From CBDDHT01 sp965227905 (GTDB taxonomy: Bacteria; Pseudomonadota; Alphaproteobacteria; Rhizobiales; Methyloligellaceae), in contig OZ245780.1 in assembly GCA_965227905.1 (NCBI GenBank), forward strand, positions 1,116,001 to 1,180,000: a DNA stretch of 64,000 bases, in the 5' to 3' direction. The notes beneath the pieces are model-generated. The model did not search any database and was not told the DNA's origin. It saw only the letters and a list, made by a program, of their open reading frames with translations. Positions 52,474 through 60,408 of this stretch are shown one piece after another; position 1 is the stretch's first letter; each line of letters starts with the position of its first letter. The position numbers and the translations under genes were made by a program.

Positions 52474-53504
52474 GGCCGCCAGCCAGCTTCTTCCGGCACT
52501 GCAGTCTCGGCGGCTTTGCCTGTGCGAATTGCCGCCGCAATTTCGCGCAATGCGTCGCGGACACCTGCACCGGTAACAGCGGAAATGCGTAATGGGTCCT
52601 GTCCGGCGACTTCGGACACTGACCTGCACTTTTCAGCCAATTCGTCTTCGCTGAGAGCGTCGCATTTATTTAATGCGACTATTTCCGATTTTGACTCGAG
52701 TTCGGCACCATAGGCTTCGAGCTCTCCGCGGATTGTCAGATACTCGGCAGCGGGATCTTCCAGAGTCGCGTCGATCAGGTGCAGCAACACGCGGCAACGC
52801 TCGACATGCCCAAGAAAGCGGTCGCCGATCCCGGCACCCTCGTGTGCCCCTTCGATCAACCCCGGGATATCGGCAAGGACAAAATCGGTCTCATCTACGC
52901 GCACGACGCCGAGATTGGGAAACAAGGTCGTGAACGGATAATCGGCAATCTTCGGGCGCGCGGCACTAACCGCCGCCAGGAAAGTCGACTTGCCCGCATT
53001 TGGCAGTCCGACCAGCCCGGCATCTGCAATGAGCTTTAGCCGAAGCCAGACCGTTAGCTCCTCGGCAGGTTCTCCCGGATTGGCTCTCCGCGGTGCACGA
53101 TTGGTCGACGACTTGAAATGGCTGTTTCCAAAGCCCCCATTGCCTCCTTTTGCAAGCCTGACCCGATCGCCGGGTTCCGTCAGGTCTGCAAGGAGCGTTT
53201 CATTATCTTCGGCAAAAATTTGAGTGCCGGGCGGAACTTTGAGCACGATGTCGTCGCCCTTTGCGCCGGCCCGGTTCTTACCCATCCCGTTCCCGCCGCG
53301 TTTGGCTTTGTAGTGCTGCTGGTAGCGATAATCGATAAGCGTATTCAGATTGTCGACGCATTCCGCCCATACATCGCCGCCGCGCCCGCCATCGCCGCCA
53401 TCCGGTCCGCCGAATTCGATGTATTTCTCGCGGCGAAAACTGATGCAGCCATTGCCGCCTTCGCCCGAGCGAAGATAGGAGCGTGCTTGATCAAGGAACT
53501 TCAT
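52470..53504 (-). CDS. obgE: Obg-family GTPase CgtA
   Basis: 344 aa ribosome-assembly and stress GTPase. The glycine-rich Obg domain (about 1-158, GGNGCISFRREKYIEFGGPDGGDGGRGGDV in parts) precedes the G domain with G1 GLPNAGKST, G3 DIPGLIEGA and G4 NKCD. There is no long C-terminal extension, only a short acidic/Ala tail. First of obg-proB-proA-nadD. Confidence 0.96.
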   Translation of the reverse strand: MKFLDQARSYLRSGEGGNGCISFRREKYIEFGGPDGGDGGRGGDVWAECVDNLNTLIDYRYQQHYKAKRGGNGMGKNRAGAKGDDIVLKVPPGTQIFAEDNETLLADLTEPGDRVRLAKGGNGGFGNSHFKSSTNRAPRRANPGEPAEELTVWLRLKLIADAGLVGLPNAGKSTFLAAVSAARPKIADYPFTTLFPNLGVVRVDETDFVLADIPGLIEGAHEGAGIGDRFLGHVERCRVLLHLIDATLEDPAAEYLTIRGELEAYGAELESKSEIVALNKCDALSEDELAEKCRSVSEVAGQDPLRISAVTGAGVRDALREIAAAIRTGKAAETAVPEEAGWRP

Positions 53505-53566
53505 CGTTTATCTGCCGGCCTAGCCCGAACTCAGCGACCCATAGCATGGCGCCGAATTCCGAGCGA

Positions 53567-54175
53567 TCATGACGACAATTGACCCTTAAGGCCGCGCCAT
53601 CGCGAACGCGTCAGCAGGAACTCCTGCGCGGGCACATCGCGTTCGAGCGCAGCGATACGAATTCTGCTTTCGCCGACATGAGAAAATCCGCATTTCTCAA
53701 GAACGCGCCGTGATGCCGTGTTACCGACCCGCACGTCTGCTTTCACATCTTCAATCGACTCTGACTCGAAAATGTTTTCAACGAGTGCATGGACCGCTTC
53801 GGTCGCATATCCAAGGCCCCAATAGGGAGCGCCGAGCCAATAGCCGATATTGGCCCGCTTCGGAGAATCAGGTTCTTGCCCGATCATACCAAGGATGGAG
53901 CCCGGTGAGTCGGCCCGTGTGATCGTACGCGCCTCTCCGTCGAGGTCCGGCATCGCCTCATCCTGCCATTCAACCCATTTCATCACCTGGTCGTGGGTCA
54001 GTCCGCGTGGCGTGTTGATGCACTGTTCAGCAATAAGAGGGTTCCGGGCAAGCCAGGCGATAATCGCCGCATCCCCCGCGGCAAGTGGCCTTAAAACAAG
54101 TCTTTCGGTGTTGAGCGAAACGGGCCTGCGTCCAAGATCGGACATCCAGCTTCCGGTTCTTTCCGCTGCGACCAT
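53567..54175 (-). CDS. GNAT-family N-acetyltransferase (RimJ/RimL type)
   Basis: 202 aa from ATG 54175; ATG 54145 (MSDLGRRPVSLNTERLVLRPL) is the alternative. The acceptor strand TERLVLRPLAAGDAA, the region NIGYWLGAPYWGLGYATEAVHALVE with the acetyl-CoA loop, and VRVGNTASRRVLEKCGFSHVGE identify the family. Acetylates a protein N-terminus or a small amine; target unknown. Starts inside the region just after the rpmA terminator. Confidence 0.88.
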   Translation of the reverse strand: MVAAERTGSWMSDLGRRPVSLNTERLVLRPLAAGDAAIIAWLARNPLIAEQCINTPRGLTHDQVMKWVEWQDEAMPDLDGEARTITRADSPGSILGMIGQEPDSPKRANIGYWLGAPYWGLGYATEAVHALVENIFESESIEDVKADVRVGNTASRRVLEKCGFSHVGESRIRIAALERDVPAQEFLLTRSRWRGLKGQLSS

Positions 54176-54194
54176 GCTGTCGTCCTCTGTCCGC

Positions 54195-54223
54195 AAAAAA
54201 AGGGAGACGGTATTCCGTCTCCC
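54195..54223 (-). terminator. Rho-independent terminator of rplU-rpmA
   Basis: On the minus strand, GGGAGACGG (54215-54223) and CCGTCTCCC (54202-54210) form a perfect 9-bp stem with a 4-nt loop, followed by seven U (54195-54201). Confidence 0.92.
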
Positions 54224-54280
54224 CTTCGAAACTCAAAAGCCCGCCGGGGTGGAATGCCGGCGGTATCGTCGTTCCGCGGC

Positions 54281-54541
54281 TTACTCGCCGATCGGGTCGA
54301 CCGAGACATAGACACGGCCACTGCTTCGCTTGGCGAAGGATACATTCCCTTCGCGCACCGCAAAGATCGTGTGGTCCTTGCCGATGCCGACGCCTTCGCC
54401 GGGATGCCACTTGGTACCGCGCTGACGTGCGATGATATTGCCTGGAATGACGCGTTCGCCGCCAAACTTCTTGATGCCGAGACGGCGACCTGCGGAGTCG
54501 CGTCCGTTGCGGGATGATCCGCCTGCCTTCTTATGAGCCAT
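54281..54541 (-). CDS. rpmA: 50S ribosomal protein L27
   Basis: 86 aa. MAHKKAGGSSRNGRDSAGRRLG is the typical N-terminus, near the peptidyl-transferase centre; no N-terminal cleavage extension is present. Downstream of rplU by 31 nt, followed by a terminator. Confidence 0.97.
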   Translation of the reverse strand: MAHKKAGGSSRNGRDSAGRRLGIKKFGGERVIPGNIIARQRGTKWHPGEGVGIGKDHTIFAVREGNVSFAKRSSGRVYVSVDPIGE

Positions 54542-54572
54542 CGTCTGCTCCTCTCAAAATCTTGTTGTTGGA

Positions 54573-55226
54573 CTAGCCGTCGTCTTCCATGAGTTTCTTG
54601 GCCTGACCAATCCAGTCGTCGCGCTCGATGCGGCCCTTGAAGTTCAACTCGTCATCAACGCGGGAAACGTCTTCGGCACTGAATCCAGCCACCTGCCAGT
54701 AATGATAGATGCCGAGAGCATTCAGTTTCTCTTCGAGCTTCGGTCCAACGCCGGAGATCTTCTTAAGATCATCGGCCGTTCCTTCTGCCTCTTTGAGCTC
54801 TGTGAACGCACGTGCGGCTGGTTCACTCGCAGATTTCGCCTCGGGCGCTTTTTCATCCTCGGCCGGCTTGGCTGCGGGCTTTTTGGCAGCCTTTGCTTTC
54901 GAGGGCGCTTTGCCGTCAGTGAGGATTTCCGTAATGCGCAGCGCTGTCAGATGCTGACGGTGGCCATGCTTGCGGCGGTAGTTCTTGCGCCGCTTCTTCT
55001 TGAAGACGAGCAGCTTTGCCGCACGTTTCTGCTCCAAGACTTCAGCCGCCACGCTGGCGCCCGCGATCAATGGTGTGCCGACCGTCGGGCCACCATCGCC
55101 GCCGAGCATCAGCACTTCTTCCAGAGACACGATATCTCCCGGCTCGCCGGTAATCTTCTCGATTTCAATAACGTCGTCAGCGGCAACGCGATATTGCTTG
55201 CCGCCCGTGCGGATCACCGCATACAT
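54573..55226 (-). CDS. rplU: 50S ribosomal protein L21 with C-terminal extension
   Basis: 217 aa. The L21 domain is residues 1-103 (MYAVIRTGGKQYRVAADDVI through RKHGHRQHLTALRI). An Ala/Lys/Pro-rich linker (about 110-150) leads to a helix-hairpin-helix-like domain (about 150-217, LKKISGVGPKLEEKLNALGI). This extension is seen in many alphaproteobacterial L21 proteins; its role is unknown. The promoter is at 55358-55385. Confidence 0.95.
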   Translation of the reverse strand: MYAVIRTGGKQYRVAADDVIEIEKITGEPGDIVSLEEVLMLGGDGGPTVGTPLIAGASVAAEVLEQKRAAKLLVFKKKRRKNYRRKHGHRQHLTALRITEILTDGKAPSKAKAAKKPAAKPAEDEKAPEAKSASEPAARAFTELKEAEGTADDLKKISGVGPKLEEKLNALGIYHYWQVAGFSAEDVSRVDDELNFKGRIERDDWIGQAKKLMEDDG

Positions 55227-55357
55227 GGGCCTTTGTCCTTTTCAATTCCGCGCCCTTCGGTGCCGCTGACGATTTTTCGCGGACTTTTGCGCAAAAGCGG
55301 GACCTGATCGGCCGGTCCGAACCTCGGGCAGCGCCTTCAATGCCTTGATATGCGCGC

Positions 55358-55385
55358 ACTATACGTATGGAAAGTGCCAAGTCAA
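55358..55385 (-). promoter_or_regulatory. sigma-70-type promoter of rplU-rpmA
   Basis: On the minus strand, TTGACT (-35, 55380-55385) and TATAGT (-10, 55358-55363) are 16 nt apart. This would give a leader of about 125 nt before rplU. Confidence 0.6.
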
Positions 55386-55494
55386 TTCTTGGAATCTTCC
55401 GTTATGGCCTGGATGTGGCGCTTCTCGTATCACTCTATATATACGCAACGGATGCCAGGCCCGATATCGAAGGCAACAGCGCGAGGGTATGACG

Positions 55495-57012
55495 ATGGGA
55501 CTGCTCGATATGTTTACCGTGGAGGGTCTGCGTGTCCTCTCCACGCTCTTTGTGGTCGCCATAGGGATTGGCGCACTCGTAATCGTTGTCCTATTCGTCA
55601 TCGATGTTTTGCAAACCCGGGATGCGATCCGGCGAAATTATCCGGTTATCGGTCGATTCCGTGGGTTCTTTTCCTCACTTGGTGAGTTCTTTCGTCAGTA
55701 TTTCTTCGCGATGGACCGCGAAGAAATGCCCTTCAACCGTGCCGAGCGCGAATGGATCTATCGCTCGTCTCAGGGGCACGACAACACCCACGCCTTCGGA
55801 TCGACGAAATCTATTACGCCGCCTGGAACAGTCATTTTCGTGAATTGCCCGTTTCCGACGCTCGATGAACAGGCCGAAACGGTGCCGCCTGTCATCGTCG
55901 GACCACATACGAACCAACCCTATAAGGCCAAGTCGATCATCAATGTTTCGGGTATGAGCTACGGCGCAATTTCAAGGCCGGCCGTTCTAGCGCTGTCGAA
56001 AGGTGCCAATCTCGCCGGCTGCTGGCTGAACACCGGTGAGGGCGGACTTTCGCCTTATCACCTCGAAGGTGGGGCCGATATCGTCTTTCAATTCGGCACT
56101 GCGAAGTATGGTGTCCGAAATGCAGAAGGCGGTCTCGATCGGAAAAAACTCGAGGCGGTGGCAGGCGAACCGCAGGTCAGGATGATCGAAATCAAGATGA
56201 GTCAGGGCGCCAAGCCTGGGAAGGGAGGCCTTCTACCTGGTGAGAAAGTCACGCCCGAGATTGCCTCGATTCGGGGCATCCCGACGTTTCAACCGTCGAT
56301 TTCGCCCAACCGCCATCCGGAAATCAATTCCGTTCCCGATCTCCTGGATATGATCGACCATATTCGTGACATCACAGGCAAGCCGACAGGGTTCAAGACC
56401 GTAATTGGCGCTTACGGTTGGCTCGAGGAACTCTGCGAGGAGGTGCATCGGCGCGGAGCCGTGCATGCTCCCGACTTCATCACGATCGACTCCGGCGATG
56501 GCGGAACCGGCGCAGCACCAATGCCGCTCATGGACAATTGCGGCTTGCCCATCCGTGAAGCCTTGCCGATGGTTGCCGACACGCTGATCCGCTACGGGCT
56601 TCGTGAACGGATCACCCTGATTGCGTCAGGCAAGTTGGTAACGCCAGCCGAGGTCGCCTGGGCTTATTGTGCTGGAGCAGACATTGTCGTGTCGGCACGC
56701 GGTTTCATGTTTGCGCTAGGCTGCATTCAGGCACTGAAATGCAATCGCAATACCTGCCCGACCGGCATTACAACCCATGACAAACGGCTTCAGCGCGGTC
56801 TGGATCCGGAGGACAAGGCGGTCCGCGTCCAGAAATTCGTTGACAAGATCCACTATGGCGTTGGCATCATCGCCCACTCCTGCGGTGTGCCGCATCCGCG
56901 CGCATTGAAGCGATTCCATTGCCGTATCGTTCAGCCAAATGGCCGCTCAGTGCCGCTCGATGAGCTATATCCGCTGCCGGAACCGCAATCTGCGCCGCCC
57001 CGCGCCGCCTGA
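55495..57012 (+). CDS. membrane-anchored FMN-binding glutamate-synthase-family protein
   Basis: 505 aa from ATG 55495 (after GAGGG). A membrane helix at about 12-35 is followed by a glutamate-synthase central/FMN domain (about 110-490) with GMSYGAISRPAVLALSKGA, GEGGLSPYH, GGDGGTGAAP and CNRNTCPTGITTH. The GltB cluster motif (CxxxxCxxxxC) has only its first two Cys here, so a 3Fe-4S cluster is doubtful. No amidotransferase domain. Probably a flavin oxidoreductase of unknown substrate. It leads the transglutaminase/ATP-grasp cluster, 24 nt from the next gene. Confidence 0.88.
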   Translation: MGLLDMFTVEGLRVLSTLFVVAIGIGALVIVVLFVIDVLQTRDAIRRNYPVIGRFRGFFSSLGEFFRQYFFAMDREEMPFNRAEREWIYRSSQGHDNTHAFGSTKSITPPGTVIFVNCPFPTLDEQAETVPPVIVGPHTNQPYKAKSIINVSGMSYGAISRPAVLALSKGANLAGCWLNTGEGGLSPYHLEGGADIVFQFGTAKYGVRNAEGGLDRKKLEAVAGEPQVRMIEIKMSQGAKPGKGGLLPGEKVTPEIASIRGIPTFQPSISPNRHPEINSVPDLLDMIDHIRDITGKPTGFKTVIGAYGWLEELCEEVHRRGAVHAPDFITIDSGDGGTGAAPMPLMDNCGLPIREALPMVADTLIRYGLRERITLIASGKLVTPAEVAWAYCAGADIVVSARGFMFALGCIQALKCNRNTCPTGITTHDKRLQRGLDPEDKAVRVQKFVDKIHYGVGIIAHSCGVPHPRALKRFHCRIVQPNGRSVPLDELYPLPEPQSAPPRAA

Positions 57013-57036
57013 CACAACGACTTTCAAGGTTCGCGA

Positions 57037-60000
57037 ATGAGTATTCATGCCGCCCTGCATCACCGGACGACCTATACCTATGACCGCAAGGTGGGACTGG
57101 GTCCGCAAGTCATTCGTCTCCGGCCGGCACCGCATGCCCATACGCCGATACTAAGCTACGCACTCAAGATTGAACCCGACGGCTATTTCATCAACTGGCA
57201 ACAGGACCCGCACGGCAACTATCAAGCAAGAGTCGTGTATCCCGATCCTGTCGAGCGTTTCCAGGTTGAGGTCGATCTGGTTGCCGATATGTCGGTTCAG
57301 AATCCCTTCGATTTCTTTCTCGAGCCCGATGCAGAAGAATTGCCTTTTGCCTACGAGCCCGATCTGCGTCGAGAGTTGGAGCCATATCTGCAACCTGAGC
57401 CAGCGGGGCCTTTGCTTCAGGCCTGGCTTGACGAATTACCCGAGTTTCGCGGGCCCACCATAGATTTTCTGGTCGAAATCAATCAGCGCCTGGAGCAGGG
57501 CATTGAATATTTGATCCGTATGGAGCCCGGCGTTCAGACCTGCGAAGAGACACTCGGGCGAGGCAGGGGGTCTTGCCGCGATACGGGATGGCTCCTCGTA
57601 GAAGCATTCCGGCATTTGGGATTGGCTGCTCGTTTCGTCTCCGGCTATCTCATTCAACTCAAACCGGACGTTGCCTCGCTCGACGGGCCGTCGGGAACCG
57701 ATCACGATTTCACCGATCTGCACGCCTGGGCCGAAGTCTACTTGCCTGGCGCTGGATGGATCGGAATGGATCCGACGTCAGGGCTGTTTGCGGGCGAAGG
57801 CCACATCCCGCTTGCGGCGACACCGCGGCCGCGTAGTGCCGCTCCGATAACGGGATCTGTGGGAGAGTGCCAGGTTCAGTTCGACTTCGACATGCAGCTG
57901 ACCCGGATCAGCGAATCTCCGCGGGTCACGAAACCCTATTCGAGCGATCAGTGGCAGGCGATCGATCGACTTGGCGACGAGATCGATCAGAACCTGGATG
58001 CAAGCGATGTTCGACTGACTCTGGGCGGTGAGCCGACATTCGTTTCGATTGATCACGTCGATGCGGAAGAGTGGAATACGGCTGCTGTCGGCGACACGAA
58101 GCGTCCCCTTGGCGATGAACTGATCCGGCGGCTGCGAAAACACTTCGCGCCTGGCGGGCTCCTGCACTATGGGCAAGGCAAGTGGTATCCGGGCGAACCG
58201 CTGCCGCGCTGGTCGTTTGCCCTGTATTGGCGGCGTGACGGCGTACCGCTCTGGCGGGACGAGACAATGATCGCCAGGGAGGACGACAGTCGCGAGCCGG
58301 ATATTGCCGCTGCCGAAGCGTTCACCCGCGCGATCGCGATCCGGTTGGAAGTTTCACCCGATGCTGTGCTGCCGGCCTATGAAGATCCGTGGCACTTCAT
58401 GGAGCAGGAGCGGCGACTTCCGGAGAATGTCACGCTTACCGACTCCAAGCTGGATGACCCTCTGGAGCGTGATCGCCTTGCGCGGGTCTTCAGCCGAGGC
58501 TTGAGCAAACCGGCAGGCTTCGTCTTGCCGGTTCAGCGCTGGAACGCCCGTGACGGTCGCAGCCGCTGGTTTAGCGAGCCGTGGAGTATGCGAACCGACA
58601 ATCTGGTGCTGATCCCGGGGGACTCGCCCGTTGGATTTCGCCTGCCTCTCGACTCGCTGGAACATGTGTCGGAGGTCGACTATCCCTATGTGGTCCCTGC
58701 TGATCCGATGGCGGAACGGTCGGACCTCCCCAAACCGGATGCCGCCCGGCAGCCTTATCTGCAGGGTAGCGATGCCCCCGATCCCAATCGCCAGCAGGTC
58801 AGTGAGCAGTCGATCGAGCAAGGGCGTGTTCGGGCTGCATTCTCAATCGAACCGCGCGATGGACGGCTTTGCGTTTTCATGCCGCCGACAGAAAGTCTCG
58901 AGGACTATTTGGATCTGGTTGCCGCGGTGGAAGATGCGACAGCAGAGAGCAAGATGCCCGTCCATATCGAAGGCTATGGACCGCCGTCGGACCCGCGGCT
59001 CAACGTGATCAAGGTCACGCCTGACCCTGGTGTCCTCGAGATCAACATCCAGCCTGCGCACAATTGGCGTGAGATGGTTCAGATCACGAAGACCCTCTAT
59101 GAGGAGGCGCGCCTCACACGCCTTGGTACCGAAAAGTTTCTGCTCGACGGACGCCATACCGGCACGGGCGGCGGCAACCATGTCGTCGTCGGTGGCTCTA
59201 CACCGGCGGAGAGTCCGTTCCTCAGACGGCCGGACCTGCTTCGCAGTCTCATTACCTATTGGCAGCACCATCCGAGCCTGAGCTATTTGTTCTCGGGACT
59301 GTTCATCGGTCCGACGAGCCAGGCACCGCGTATCGATGAGGCTCGTCACGATGGGCTCTATGAGCTTGAGCTTGCCTTCGATCAGATCCCCGGCCCCGAT
59401 GAAGAAAGCCAGCCCTGGCTGATCGACCGCATCCTGCGAAACCTATTGATCGATGTCAGCGGCAATACCCACCGCAGCGAAATCTGTATCGACAAACTCT
59501 ACTCACCGGATGGACCGACAGGGCGTCTCGGGCTGGTGGAGTTTCGCGCATTCGAGATGCCGCCACACGCAGAGATGAGCCTTACACAGCAGCTCCTGTT
59601 GCGAGGGTTAATCGCGCGATTTTGGAAAAAACCCTATTCCGGCGATCTCGTGCGATGGGGCACGGCACTCCACGACCGCTTCATGTTGCCACATGCAGTC
59701 TGGGCGGATTTTGAAGACGTGATTAACGACATGCAGCTGCAAGGATTTCCTTTCGAATCGGCCTGGTTTGCTCCGCATTTCGAGTTTCGCTTTCCGCGTT
59801 ATGGATCGGCTCAGTATGGGGCGATCGAAATTGAACTGCGTCAGGCGCTGGAGCCATGGCACGTCATGGGCGAGGAAGGGACCACGGGTGGCACGGTTCG
59901 TTTTGTGGATTCGTCCGTCGAGCGACTGCAGGTCCGCATCTCGGGCCTTACGGATGGCCGCTACCGGCTAGGTTGCAATGGATATGAGATCCCCCTCCAA

Positions 60001-60348
60001 GCTACTGGAAAATCTGGAGAATATATCGCCGGTGTTCGGTTCCGGGCCTGGAAAGCCGCATCGGCACTGCATCCAACACTTGATGTTGATGCGCCCCTTA
60101 TATTCGACCTTTACGATACGTGGACCGCACGCGCGGTTGCCGGATGCACCTATCATGTCGCCCATCCAGGTGGTCGAAATTTCGAGCATTTTCCGGTCAA
60201 TGCCTACGAGGCCGAAAGCCGCCGACTGGCGCGCTTTTTCGATACGGGTCATACGCCGGGCCCGTCGGATGCACCTATTCAACTGGAGAGCAACGAGTTT
60301 CCCATGACCCTCGATTTGCGCCGTGCCAGAGCTGCACCCAGCGGGTAG
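57037..60348 (+). CDS. transglutaminase-DUF2126 fusion protein
   Basis: 1103 aa. An N-terminal beta domain (about 1-90) leads to a transglutaminase core with Cys (RGSCRDTGWLLVEA, about 183), His (LHAWAEV) and Asp (MDPTSG). The remaining 750 residues are DUF2126, including TLGGEPTFVSIDH, LDGRHTGTGGGNHVVVGGSTPAESP in parts, and SEICIDKLYSPDG. Transglutaminase-like domains here may cleave or form isopeptide bonds. Part of a widespread cluster of unknown product. No signal peptide. Confidence 0.92.
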   Translation: MSIHAALHHRTTYTYDRKVGLGPQVIRLRPAPHAHTPILSYALKIEPDGYFINWQQDPHGNYQARVVYPDPVERFQVEVDLVADMSVQNPFDFFLEPDAEELPFAYEPDLRRELEPYLQPEPAGPLLQAWLDELPEFRGPTIDFLVEINQRLEQGIEYLIRMEPGVQTCEETLGRGRGSCRDTGWLLVEAFRHLGLAARFVSGYLIQLKPDVASLDGPSGTDHDFTDLHAWAEVYLPGAGWIGMDPTSGLFAGEGHIPLAATPRPRSAAPITGSVGECQVQFDFDMQLTRISESPRVTKPYSSDQWQAIDRLGDEIDQNLDASDVRLTLGGEPTFVSIDHVDAEEWNTAAVGDTKRPLGDELIRRLRKHFAPGGLLHYGQGKWYPGEPLPRWSFALYWRRDGVPLWRDETMIAREDDSREPDIAAAEAFTRAIAIRLEVSPDAVLPAYEDPWHFMEQERRLPENVTLTDSKLDDPLERDRLARVFSRGLSKPAGFVLPVQRWNARDGRSRWFSEPWSMRTDNLVLIPGDSPVGFRLPLDSLEHVSEVDYPYVVPADPMAERSDLPKPDAARQPYLQGSDAPDPNRQQVSEQSIEQGRVRAAFSIEPRDGRLCVFMPPTESLEDYLDLVAAVEDATAESKMPVHIEGYGPPSDPRLNVIKVTPDPGVLEINIQPAHNWREMVQITKTLYEEARLTRLGTEKFLLDGRHTGTGGGNHVVVGGSTPAESPFLRRPDLLRSLITYWQHHPSLSYLFSGLFIGPTSQAPRIDEARHDGLYELELAFDQIPGPDEESQPWLIDRILRNLLIDVSGNTHRSEICIDKLYSPDGPTGRLGLVEFRAFEMPPHAEMSLTQQLLLRGLIARFWKKPYSGDLVRWGTALHDRFMLPHAVWADFEDVINDMQLQGFPFESAWFAPHFEFRFPRYGSAQYGAIEIELRQALEPWHVMGEEGTTGGTVRFVDSSVERLQVRISGLTDGRYRLGCNGYEIPLQATGKSGEYIAGVRFRAWKAASALHPTLDVDAPLIFDLYDTWTARAVAGCTYHVAHPGGRNFEHFPVNAYEAESRRLARFFDTGHTPGPSDAPIQLESNEFPMTLDLRRARAAPSG

Positions 60349-60408
60349 CGGAAAGTCCGCCTTTCTCCTATTCTCCCGCCGCACGAAAACAATGAGTTGG
60401 AACGCAGC

